From: Alphaproteobacteria bacterium
GTDB lineage: Bacteria; Pseudomonadota; Alphaproteobacteria; DSM-16000; Inquilinaceae
Length of the DNA: 64,000 nt
Assembly: GCA_028281925.1 (NCBI GenBank)
Contig: JANQIX010000016.1
Location: forward strand, 48,601-112,600
Direction of reading: 5' to 3'
The notes beneath the pieces were generated by a model. That model was not told the origin of the DNA, made no database searches, and was given only the letters and a program-made list of their open reading frames with translations. Numbering within the stretch: the first letter of the stretch is position 1; the number at the start of each line of letters is the position of its first letter. The translations under genes and the position numbers were made by a program. Of this stretch, positions 19,944 to 28,043 are shown piece by piece.

Positions 19944-22900
19944 TCGCGGCGCTTCGGGCCGCCGTAGTCGCGCTGTCATGCTTCGTTGCGGCGAGCGCGG
20001 GCGCAAACGATGCCGCTCTGCCCGTCGTGAGCGACACCGCGTACGGTGTGGCCCTCATTGAGATGAGAGATATGGCCGGCGTGAGGGATGTCGCCTTCCT
20101 GCCGGATGGCGATCGACTGGTCACTGTGGGGGATGACGGTTTCATAAGGCTTTGGGACGTCGACACGGGCGCCCAAGTCGCACAGTTTGGGGGGGATGAC
20201 GGATCCTTGGTGACGGTCGACGTCTCGGCGGACGGGACACGCATTGTCACGGGGTCCTGGACCGGCACTGTCCGGCTTTGGGATGTGCAGGCTGGCTTCG
20301 AAATCACCAGGTTCGAGACGTCGGGCAGTAGTCTCTGGGGCATTGCCCTGTCGTCGGATGGGCTACGCATCGCCACTGCGGGCTATGGTGGAAGCCAACT
20401 CTGGGACGCAGCGACAGGGATCGAGATCATCCGGCTTTGGGATGACCGTGCTCGGGACTATGGCCACAGCGTCGCGTTCTCCCAAGCGGGAGACCTGCTC
20501 GCTTATGGCGGCATGTTAGGCGCATTGCGCCTCCTTGACACGGAGACAGGCGCGGAGGTCGCACTAATCGAAGGATCAGAGAGGCAGATCTTTAGTTGTG
20601 CGTTTTCGCCGGACGGCAGGCGCCTCGCCGCAGGGCAAGGAGACGGTACGGTGGTAATCTGGAATGTGGAGACCACAGCTGAAATCCTCCGTCTTAGAGG
20701 GCATGACAATTGGATCCGAGGTGTCGCCTTTTCACCAGACGGGGAACGCATCGCCACGGCGTCCTATGATGGCACCGCGAAGATCTGGGACGTGGCTACT
20801 GGGGCTGAAATCGCGCGGCTGGATGGACATTGGGGCCGCATCGGAAGCGTTGTGTTTTCTCCCGATGGTTCGCGGCTTGTAACGGGAATTCGGGATGATA
20901 CAGCGCGAGTCTGGGACGCAGCGAGCGGCGCGGAGATCGCGATCCTCCACACTCACCAGCACGACACCTTGTCAGCAATCCTCCCCCCGTCCGGCATGCG
21001 GGTTCTCACAACTTCATACGACAGCACAGTAAAGCTTTGGGATCCCGAAAGCGGCGAGGTTGTTGCCCTGCAGGGCCATGAGGGTGAGATCGTCTCCGCT
21101 GCGTTTTCAGCAGACCACACGCGGATCGTAACGACCTCCCGGGACAACACGGCGCGAGCCTGGGATGCGGCGGGCGGCATCGAGATCGCCACATTGCGCG
21201 GCCACACGGAGACCGTCCTCTCCGCCGCATTCTCCGCGGACGGCACGCGGATCGTAACGACCTCCCGTGACGAGACGGCGCGGGTCTGGGACGCGACGAG
21301 CGGCATCGAGATCGCCACCTTGCAGGGCGAGGGGCGCGACGTCATATCCGCCGCCTTCTCACCGAGCGGTATGCGCATCGCCACCGCGTTCAGTGACAGT
21401 TCGGTGCGGATCTGGGATGGGGTGCGCGGTGCCGTGATCCGTACCCTGCGCGGCCATGAGGACGATGTCACGAGCGTCGCATTCTCGCCGGACGGTACCC
21501 GCATTGCGACTGGAGCCGGAGACGATACAGCGCGACTCTGGGACGCGGAAACGGACAACGAAATCAGACAGTTTGTTGGGCACGAGTCTTCCGTGCGAAC
21601 GGTCGAATTCTCCCCGGACGGCTCGCGCCTCGCAACCGGGGGGTACGACGCCACCGTGCGACTCTGGGACATGGCGACGGGCGAGGAAGTTGGCCAGTTT
21701 GTCGGGCATAGGGCTGCTGTACGGACGGTCGCCTTTTCGCCGGACAGCATGCGCTTGGTCACGACGTCCGACGACGGCACGGCGCGCGTCTGGGACATTG
21801 AGAGCGGACAGCAAGTTGAAGTGTTTGCCGGCGGTCACGGCGGCCGCTGGCATTCCTGCAGTTTTCCCGAAGACCGTTGCAGGCGCTGGGACGATGGACG
21901 GCTTGCCTACCATATTGACAATGGACAGGTCATACCCCTGCACCCGCCCGCTCCCGTCGAGCCGGCTCGCATCCGGCTGACCGCCCCACCACAACCTCGT
22001 CACCTTGAGGACGGCGAAGCACTGGACCTCAACCTTTCCGTTCAGAATTCCGGTGGTGCGGCCTACGGCGTACAAATCCTGTCCGCCGATCCATCCGAAC
22101 CCGTACCGGAGAATCCCTCCGTTTTCGTTGGGATCCTCGACCCGCAGGTATTGGTGGAGGGCGCGGGCGCGGTGACGGACGTGCCGGTCCGCCTGATCGC
22201 GCGGACCGCGCAGGAGAATCCGCGCGGCGGAGAGGTCGCTGTGCCGCTGCGTCTGCTGCACGCGCACGGCGAGGCGCCGCTCCAGGCGCCGGGCGCGCAA
22301 GCCGACGACGTGACCCTGCGTATCACCGTCGCTGCGCCCGAACTGCAGCTCGCCTCGGTCGACCTACAGGAACCGGTGGAGTCGGGGCGACCGTATACGG
22401 CGGTCGTCCAGCTTCAGAACATCGGCGCGGACCACAGCGGGGCGATCGAGGCACGGCTGGCGCTGCAGGGGCCGGCCGATGAAGAAGAACCGATCGTCGT
22501 CCGGTCGGACCAACCGGCACCTTCCGACTCCATCGCGCCAGGAACGCCGCGAGACTTATCCTTCTCCCTACCGCCCGATGCCTTTGCCGATGGGGTCCCG
22601 CGACCGCTTCAGGCGAGCTTGAGCATCGTCACCACGGATCACCTCGCAAACGACGATGTGGTCTTCCACCGCTGGCAGCTTACCGCAGACGTTACGCTGC
22701 CGACCCCGCCCTGGGTCTACGTGGCGGCCGTGTCGGCCGTGGTCGTCGCGCTGGCGGTGGCAACCTGGATCATCGGGGCGCCGCGCGTTCCGGCGGTGGC
22801 GCGGCTGAGCGGGGCGCCCGATGCCCTGTTCCGGGAACGTGTGGAAACGCTGCCGCGGCTGCAGTCTCTGCTGTTCTATGCAGGCCGGCGCCGCGACGTG

Positions 22901-24406
22901 CTGGAGGCGGCCAAGGTGCCGGTGCGGCGCTTCGAGCGGGTCGCCACTTTCCCCACGGTCGACAGCGTGGAGCGCATCGAGATTCTGGCGCAGCGCCTGC
23001 ACCTGCGCACGTCGCCCGTGCGCGAGCAGCCGGACGGCATCGCCGTGCACGTGGCGGAAACGCCGGATCAACTGATGCTGAACCTGCCGAAGCTCCGCGT
23101 CGTCGCACCCGACCCGGAGCTGAGCGGCGAACAGGTCCTGGAGCGCTTCAGCCAGACCAAGGGCGACGGCGATCTGCTGGCCTTCTTCATCAGCGCCAAT
23201 GCCGAGCAGCGGGAAGACTTGGCGCGCCGGCTCGAAGGCTCCGGCCGGTTCGCGGCCGTGGCCACAGGGGAGGAACTGACTCGCATCCTGCTGGGCGACG
23301 CGCCGCTCGACGACTTCGCCGCGGTGATCTCGCGGCAGGTGCGCGCAACGCGCATCTCCGCCTACCAGCGCGGCGGGGGCGTTTCGCGTGCCGCCGCCTT
23401 CTTCGGGCGCGATGGGGAGTTGTCTCAAGTCCTGAACCGCGACCCGGCTAACTATTTCCTGGTGGGTGCGCGGCAGGTCGGCAAGTCCAGCTTCCTGAAA
23501 GAGGTCGAACGGCGGGCCGAGGCGGAGGGCCGGGTTCAGGCCCACTATTGCACCCTGGTGGACGAGACCTTGGGCGGCCCGCTCGCCGAGGCACTGCGCC
23601 TGGACAGCCGGGCTCTGGAGCCCGCGCTTGACGCCCTTGGCGCCCCCGGCGCACCGGTGCGGCTGGTGCTGATCGACGAGGCCGACCGGTTCGTCGCCGC
23701 CGATACCGATGCCGACTATCCGGTACTGCGCCGCCTGCGGCGGCTGAGCGAGGAAGGGCGGGCGTTCTTCATCATCGCCGGATTCTGGAGCCTCTATCGA
23801 TCCATCGGCTTCGACTTCCACTCACCGTTGCGGAACTTCGGTGAGCTGATCGTGCTGGAGGATCTCGAGCCGGACGCCTCCCGCCGGCTGATCACGAAGC
23901 CGATGGCGGCCCTCGGCCTCAGCTATGCGTCAGACGATGACATCGACACGATCCGGACAAAGACCGGCGGGCGCGCCAACCTGATGGCGATCGCGTGCGA
24001 TACGATCCTGAAGGGGCTGCGGCCGGAAGTACGGATCATTGGCGCCGACTCCGTTGCCTCCGCTTTGGCGTCGGACGCCATCCTTTCGGCGCTGCAAGGC
24101 TGGCAGAGCCTGAGCGGCGAGAGCAAGCCCAGGGCGAATTGCATCGACCAAATCGTGGTGTTTGCCACGGCGAGCACAGAGAGCTTCGATGTTCCCGAGC
24201 TGCAGCGCATCCTTCAGGGCGTGAACATCTCGATCTCCGCAGCGGACCTTCAGGAGTCGCTGGCCCGGCTGGAAATCGGCTTCATCCTTAAGCGGCACGC
24301 GGACCGGCGCTATCGCTATCGTGTCCCGCTGCTGGTCGACCTGATCCGGGAGTTCGACCTGGAGACGGAACTGCGAGCGCTGGCTGCAAGGACTTCGCAG
24401 GCATAG
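19940..24406 (+). CDS. Signal peptide - 14 WD40 repeats - CARDB-like - TM - P-loop ATPase protein
   Basis: The 1488-aa protein starts at GTG 19940. Residues 1-22 look like a secretion signal (LRAAVVALSCFVAASAGA). Fourteen WD40 repeats of about 42 aa follow (roughly 38-635), enough for two seven-bladed propellers. Two Ig-like CARDB-type domains come next (about 670-920), then one membrane span (WVYVAAVSAVVVALAVATWI, about 925-945). The C-terminal part is predicted cytosolic: an unassigned linker, a STAND/AAA_16-like ATPase with GARQVGKSS (about 1175) and LVLIDEAD (about 1240), and a winged helix. Propellers outside and ATPase inside is the reverse of usual STAND proteins, which have C-terminal cytosolic WD40. 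It is coupled to the TIR gene, so a signalling or defence role is inferred. Confidence 0.85.
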   Translation: MIAALRAAVVALSCFVAASAGANDAALPVVSDTAYGVALIEMRDMAGVRDVAFLPDGDRLVTVGDDGFIRLWDVDTGAQVAQFGGDDGSLVTVDVSADGTRIVTGSWTGTVRLWDVQAGFEITRFETSGSSLWGIALSSDGLRIATAGYGGSQLWDAATGIEIIRLWDDRARDYGHSVAFSQAGDLLAYGGMLGALRLLDTETGAEVALIEGSERQIFSCAFSPDGRRLAAGQGDGTVVIWNVETTAEILRLRGHDNWIRGVAFSPDGERIATASYDGTAKIWDVATGAEIARLDGHWGRIGSVVFSPDGSRLVTGIRDDTARVWDAASGAEIAILHTHQHDTLSAILPPSGMRVLTTSYDSTVKLWDPESGEVVALQGHEGEIVSAAFSADHTRIVTTSRDNTARAWDAAGGIEIATLRGHTETVLSAAFSADGTRIVTTSRDETARVWDATSGIEIATLQGEGRDVISAAFSPSGMRIATAFSDSSVRIWDGVRGAVIRTLRGHEDDVTSVAFSPDGTRIATGAGDDTARLWDAETDNEIRQFVGHESSVRTVEFSPDGSRLATGGYDATVRLWDMATGEEVGQFVGHRAAVRTVAFSPDSMRLVTTSDDGTARVWDIESGQQVEVFAGGHGGRWHSCSFPEDRCRRWDDGRLAYHIDNGQVIPLHPPAPVEPARIRLTAPPQPRHLEDGEALDLNLSVQNSGGAAYGVQILSADPSEPVPENPSVFVGILDPQVLVEGAGAVTDVPVRLIARTAQENPRGGEVAVPLRLLHAHGEAPLQAPGAQADDVTLRITVAAPELQLASVDLQEPVESGRPYTAVVQLQNIGADHSGAIEARLALQGPADEEEPIVVRSDQPAPSDSIAPGTPRDLSFSLPPDAFADGVPRPLQASLSIVTTDHLANDDVVFHRWQLTADVTLPTPPWVYVAAVSAVVVALAVATWIIGAPRVPAVARLSGAPDALFRERVETLPRLQSLLFYAGRRRDVLEAAKVPVRRFERVATFPTVDSVERIEILAQRLHLRTSPVREQPDGIAVHVAETPDQLMLNLPKLRVVAPDPELSGEQVLERFSQTKGDGDLLAFFISANAEQREDLARRLEGSGRFAAVATGEELTRILLGDAPLDDFAAVISRQVRATRISAYQRGGGVSRAAAFFGRDGELSQVLNRDPANYFLVGARQVGKSSFLKEVERRAEAEGRVQAHYCTLVDETLGGPLAEALRLDSRALEPALDALGAPGAPVRLVLIDEADRFVAADTDADYPVLRRLRRLSEEGRAFFIIAGFWSLYRSIGFDFHSPLRNFGELIVLEDLEPDASRRLITKPMAALGLSYASDDDIDTIRTKTGGRANLMAIACDTILKGLRPEVRIIGADSVASALASDAILSALQGWQSLSGESKPRANCIDQIVVFATASTESFDVPELQRILQGVNISISAADLQESLARLEIGFILKRHADRRYRYRVPLLVDLIREFDLETELRALAARTSQA

Positions 24407-24447
24407 ACGCCTTCAACCGGATTCAGGACGGTCCCTGACAAGAGGGC

Positions 24448-24478
24448 TTGACCCTCACGCGGCGTGAGGCTGCAGGGT
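24448..24478 (+). promoter_or_regulatory. MerR-type promoter/operator of the TipAL-like regulator
   Basis: A TTGACC -35 element (24448-24453) runs into a near-perfect dyad, CCTCACGC at 24453-24460 and GCGTGAGG at 24462-24469. MerR-family regulators bind such dyads between -35 and -10. With a 19-bp spacer the -10 would be near 24473-24478 (weak match), placing the transcript start at or next to the gene's ATG at 24485. This points to autoregulation. Confidence 0.6.
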
Positions 24479-24484
24479 GCCGTC

Positions 24485-25279
24485 ATGAAACGGATCAGAG
24501 CATATCAGGTGAAGGAGGTTTCGCGCATCGCCGGCGTATCGGTGCGCACCCTCCACCACTACGACGAAATCGGGCTCTTGGTGCCGGCCACCCGCTCAGC
24601 GGGCGGGTACCGGCTCTACGATCAGACAAGCCTGCTTCGCCTGCAGCAGATCCTGATCGGGCGCGAGCTGGGCCTCCCGCTGGAGGAGATCCGGCGCTCG
24701 CTCGACGATCCGAACTTCGATCACCGACGGACGCTGCTGAGGCAGCGCGAGCAGCTCGTCAAGCGGGCGGAAGTGACGGCGGAGATGATCATCGCCGTCG
24801 ATCGCGCGCTGGCGATGCTCGATGACGATGAGAAAGGCAACGCCATGACCATGGAGCAGATCTTCGACGGCTTCGATCCGTCGAAGTACGAAGAGGAAGC
24901 CGAGGCACGCTGGGGCGAGACCGAGGCGTACCGGGAATCCTCCCGACGCACGAAGGCCTACACGGCCGAAGACTGGGCGGCGATGAAGGACGAGCAGGCC
25001 GCGATCTACAGCGACCTGGCGAAGGCGCAGCTAGCCGGCAAGGCCGTCGACCACGACGATGTCATGGACATCGCCGAACGCCACCGGCTGTCGATCGATC
25101 GCTGGTTCTACCCGTGCAGCGTCGATAAGCACTGCGGACTGGCTGACCTGTACGAAGCGGACAATCGGTTCGCAGCCTCCATCGATGCCTACGGCGCCGG
25201 GCTAACGCCGTTTCTCGCCGAGGCGATCCGGGCCAACGCGCGGCGGCGTACGGGCATCAAACGGGAAAGCAGGCCATAA
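24485..25279 (+). CDS. MerR-family regulator with TipAS ligand domain (TipAL-like)
   Basis: The 264-aa regulator starts at ATG 24485; an earlier start at 24464 would lie inside the operator. Residues 8-75 are the MerR winged HTH (YQVKEVSRIAGVSVRTLHHYDEIGLL). A coiled-coil dimer helix follows, and the last 130 residues are a TipAS domain (MTMEQIFDGFDPSKYEEEAEARWG ... RWFYPCSVDKHCGLADLY), which in TipAL captures thiopeptide antibiotics and in relatives senses other compounds. Its last 23 bases overlap the convergent ArsR gene. No obvious drug-resistance target lies next to it except possibly the EamA exporter 1 kb away. Confidence 0.92.
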   Translation: MKRIRAYQVKEVSRIAGVSVRTLHHYDEIGLLVPATRSAGGYRLYDQTSLLRLQQILIGRELGLPLEEIRRSLDDPNFDHRRTLLRQREQLVKRAEVTAEMIIAVDRALAMLDDDEKGNAMTMEQIFDGFDPSKYEEEAEARWGETEAYRESSRRTKAYTAEDWAAMKDEQAAIYSDLAKAQLAGKAVDHDDVMDIAERHRLSIDRWFYPCSVDKHCGLADLYEADNRFAASIDAYGAGLTPFLAEAIRANARRRTGIKRESRP

Positions 25280-25937
25280 AGCTGGCCTCACCGGGACCGG
25301 TGAAGGCTACGGCCCGTGAGCCGTCAACCCTGACCGCCCAGCTCTGTTCGTAGACACGCGTGAGGATCGCAGCGCCGAGCGCACCGGCCAGATGCGTTCG
25401 GCGCGCACTCCAGTCGAGACAGGATCTGCAGAGCGGTCTGCGCACCTTCGACATGGCGTCCAGATCGATGCCGAAGTCGGACACGAACGACCGGCCGGCG
25501 TCCGTCAGCGACAGGTCGTCCCGGTCGACGGAGAGGCAGCCCCGTGCGATCAAGCTCTCGTAGACGCGCACGCCAAGATCCCCGGCAAGATGATCGTAGC
25601 AGACACGGGCCTTGCGCAGTGCCGGATCCGTCGGGCCCGTGCGCGTTCTCAAATGCCCGCGCTTGGCCGCCAACCCCATGATCGCTTCCAGCACGGCGCC
25701 GACCTCCGGGTCGGCCAAGGAGAAGTAGCGGTGCCGACCCTGCTTGCGCTGCCGGATCAGGCCGCCGGTCTCCAGGCGCCGGAGATGCGTGCTGGCGGTT
25801 TGCCCTGTAACGCCGGCCTCTGCGGCAAGCTCGCTCGCCGTCAGAGCTTTGCCGGCCATCAGCGCGGCGAGCATGTTGGCGCGCGCCGGATCGCCGATCA
25901 GCGACCCGATGAGTGCGATGTCCGGACCTTCTTTCAT
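25257..25937 (-). CDS. ArsR-family transcriptional regulator
   Basis: The 226-aa protein has an N-terminal ArsR winged HTH at residues 5-95 (IGDPARANMLAALMAGKALTASELA, VTGQTASTHLRRLETGGLI, RHRYFSLAD). Its C-terminal half has a helical region and a short Cys pair (RPLCRSCLDWS), which might be a ligand or metal site, though this is not established. It belongs to the longer, non-metal ArsR subgroup often paired with NIPSNAP genes. It is divergent from such a gene here, and a TTCGA-N6-TCGAA dyad lies two bases before its start codon, so autorepression is likely. Confidence 0.9.
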   Translation of the reverse strand: MKEGPDIALIGSLIGDPARANMLAALMAGKALTASELAAEAGVTGQTASTHLRRLETGGLIRQRKQGRHRYFSLADPEVGAVLEAIMGLAAKRGHLRTRTGPTDPALRKARVCYDHLAGDLGVRVYESLIARGCLSVDRDDLSLTDAGRSFVSDFGIDLDAMSKVRRPLCRSCLDWSARRTHLAGALGAAILTRVYEQSWAVRVDGSRAVAFTGPGEASFMACFPV

Positions 25938-25939
25938 AG

Positions 25940-25955
25940 TTCGATGTTAGTCGAA
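25940..25955. promoter_or_regulatory. ArsR operator dyad TTCGA-N6-TCGAA
   Basis: The inverted repeat TTCGA (25940-25944) / TCGAA (25951-25955) is perfect over its arms and lies in the 73-bp gap between the divergent arsR and NIPSNAP genes, immediately before the arsR ATG. Its size and position match autoregulatory ArsR operators. Confidence 0.55.
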
Positions 25956-26010
25956 GCATGATTGTGATGCAATGTGGCAGACCCTGCGCTCCGAAATGGA
26001 GAGGCCGCCG

Positions 26011-26337
26011 ATGCTCACTTGCTTCATCCGCTATCACATCGACCCGACGAAGAAGGACGCCTTCGTGCAGTACGCTCGCAACTGGGGCCAGGCGATTCCC
26101 CGCTGCGGCGCCGATCTGATCGGCTATTTCGCGCCGCATGAGGGTTCCGCCACACTGGCCTATGGCGTCTACACCATCGAGAGCCTTGCCGCCTACGAGG
26201 CCTATCGTGCGCGGCTGGCCGCGGACCCGCTGGGAGAGGAGAACTATCGCTTCGCGCAACGGGAGCGCTTCCTGCTGCGGGAGGATCGAACGTTCCTGAA
26301 GCTGGTGTCCACGCCGCACGCCGATGGGTCGCGGTGA
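26011..26337 (+). CDS. NIPSNAP-family protein
   Basis: The 108-aa protein is a ferredoxin-like alpha/beta-barrel single domain of the NIPSNAP family (MLTCFIRYHIDPTKKDAFVQYARNWGQ, then AYEAYRARLAADP and ERFLL). Its biochemical role is undefined; relatives are dimeric stress-related proteins. The ATG 26011 has GGAGAGG eight bases upstream, which sets the start. It is divergent from arsR and overlaps the EamA transporter start by four bases, so both are probably ArsR targets in one operon. Confidence 0.86.
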   Translation: MLTCFIRYHIDPTKKDAFVQYARNWGQAIPRCGADLIGYFAPHEGSATLAYGVYTIESLAAYEAYRARLAADPLGEENYRFAQRERFLLREDRTFLKLVSTPHADGSR

Positions 26338-27239
26338 CGGATTACCCCGACGGGCCGCTGTCCATCGAGCTTCTGCTGCTGGCTGTGTTGGCCGGCCTCT
26401 GGGGCTCGTCTTACCTCTTCATCAAGATCGCTCTGGCCGACATTCCGCCGGTCACGCTAATCGCGGCACGTGTTGCGATCGCCGCGGTCTACCTGCTTGT
26501 CCTTGTCCGTCTAAGGGGCGAGAGGCTGCCGCGTGCGCCCCGGACATGGCGCATGCTGTTGGTCCAGGCCCTGTTCAACAGCATCGGCGCGTGGACCGTG
26601 CTCGCCTGGGGGCAACAACATGTCGACAGCGGTCTCGCCAGCGTCTTGAACTCCACCTCTCCTATTTTCGTCTTCCTCATCACACTGATCGTCACCCGTG
26701 ACGAGGCCGCCGGGCCGCTGCGGCTGGCCGGAGCGTGCATCGGTGGTCTCGGCGTGTTGCTGATCGTCGGAACCGATGTCCTGGACGGGCTCGGTAAAGA
26801 GATTGCGGGCCAGTTGGCCGTGCTGTTCGGTGCGCTGCTCTATGCGGGTGCAGCCATTTACGGCAAGAGATTCGCCGACCTCTCGCCGACGGTAACGGCG
26901 GCGGGCACGATGATGTGGGCGACATTGTGCCTGGTCCCTGCGAGCCTGGTGCTGGACCAGCCCTGGCGTCTGCAGTCGTCCATCGGCTCGCTCGCTGCCA
27001 CGCTCGCGCTTGGGTGCTGCTGTACCGGCATTGCGCTTTCCCTCTATTTCCGGCTGCTCAAAACCCTTGGGCCGATGGGGGTCGCAAGCCAGAGCTATTT
27101 GCGGGCCGGGGTCGGTGTCATCCTGGGCGTGGTCGTCTTGGGGGAGACCGTCTCGCTGGCAGTCGGCCTTGGCCTCGTCGCGGCCGTTCTCGGTGTCGCG
27201 CTAATCAACCTGCCCGTCGCTAAGCGACGACGTCAGTAG
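26334..27239 (+). CDS. EamA/DMT-superfamily transporter
   Basis: The 301-aa inner-membrane protein has ten predicted hydrophobic helices arranged as two EamA repeats (LLLLAVLAGLWGSSYLFIKIAL at the start; GQLAVLFGALLYAGAAIYGKR in the second). This is the usual length and pattern of drug/metabolite exporters. Translation starts at a GTG overlapping the NIPSNAP stop (GTGA). The substrate cannot be predicted. Linkage to an ArsR/NIPSNAP unit and a TipAL-type regulator makes export of a toxic small molecule a reasonable guess. Confidence 0.92.
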   Translation: MTDYPDGPLSIELLLLAVLAGLWGSSYLFIKIALADIPPVTLIAARVAIAAVYLLVLVRLRGERLPRAPRTWRMLLVQALFNSIGAWTVLAWGQQHVDSGLASVLNSTSPIFVFLITLIVTRDEAAGPLRLAGACIGGLGVLLIVGTDVLDGLGKEIAGQLAVLFGALLYAGAAIYGKRFADLSPTVTAAGTMMWATLCLVPASLVLDQPWRLQSSIGSLAATLALGCCCTGIALSLYFRLLKTLGPMGVASQSYLRAGVGVILGVVVLGETVSLAVGLGLVAAVLGVALINLPVAKRRRQ

Positions 27240-27329
27240 CCATCGCGGAGTAACGGTTTGCTCACACGAGGCGGGGCAAATCGGACCTTCCGACGCCGAG
27301 ATTGGCACTTCGACATCGGTTCCTGCGCC

Positions 27330-28043
27330 ATGGCCATCATCAGCTTCAAGTACAACTTCATCTTCATCAAGACCGTCAAGACGGCCGGCACCAGTATCGA
27401 AGTGGACCTGAGCAAGGTCGTCGAGGACGAAGCTGTCGTAACCCCGATCGTTCCGGCGGTTCTTGGACATGCGCCGAGAAACCACATGCTGGATCCGGTG
27501 GGCAGCAGGAAGTTCTTCAATCACATGCCTGCGATCGCCATCAGAAGTCTGCTGGGCTGGGCACAATTCGAGAGCATGTTCAAATTCTGCGTCGAGCGCG
27601 AGCCAGTCAGCAAGACGATCAGCCACTATCACATGCTGAAGAATCGGAACGACCATCCCAGCTTTGCCGGCTACGACAAGACCTGGGACGAATTCATGGC
27701 GGACGGTGATTTCCCGGTCGATCTCTTGCGGTACAGCGAAGTGAAGGGGGGCCGCCGGGTCGCGCTGGTGGACAGGTTCCTGCGTTACGAACAGCTGGAG
27801 GAAGAGCTGGCGGACGTTCTCTCCACCCTGGGCATCAGGGATTTCAGGCTCGAAAGCCGGGCGAAGTCCGAATACTCAAGAAATCGGATCGTCGACTACG
27901 AGTCAGTCACCGACACCCAGAAGCAGACGATCTATAGGCACTTCGCGGAAAGCAACAAAGTCCACGGCTTCTACCATTGGCCCCCTCGCCCAGCCTCGAT
28001 GACGGGAAACGAGGCGGTCGAAGGGGCGTTGCTAAACCGTTAG
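27330..28043 (+). CDS. Sulfotransferase-family protein (Sulfotransfer_2-like)
   Basis: About 237 aa from ATG 27330. A TTG at 27258 with GCGGAG upstream is an alternative start, adding 24 residues. The 5'-phosphosulfate loop FIFIKTVKTAGTSIEVDL is at the N-terminus and the 3'-phosphate motif FCVEREPVSKTISHY follows about 70 residues later, as in PAPS-dependent carbohydrate sulfotransferases. DRFLRYEQLEEEL is the typical late motif. The acceptor is unknown. No PAPS synthesis or glycan gene lies adjacent, and its 3' end overlaps the convergent paa gene by 12 bases. Confidence 0.82.
   Translation: MAIISFKYNFIFIKTVKTAGTSIEVDLSKVVEDEAVVTPIVPAVLGHAPRNHMLDPVGSRKFFNHMPAIAIRSLLGWAQFESMFKFCVEREPVSKTISHYHMLKNRNDHPSFAGYDKTWDEFMADGDFPVDLLRYSEVKGGRRVALVDRFLRYEQLEEELADVLSTLGIRDFRLESRAKSEYSRNRIVDYESVTDTQKQTIYRHFAESNKVHGFYHWPPRPASMTGNEAVEGALLNR

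Noticed and set aside
21442..21830. Short direct repeats in 20-22 kb as a mobile or non-coding repeat array
   Set aside because: They follow the 126-bp WD40 blade period within one open frame and are protein repeats.
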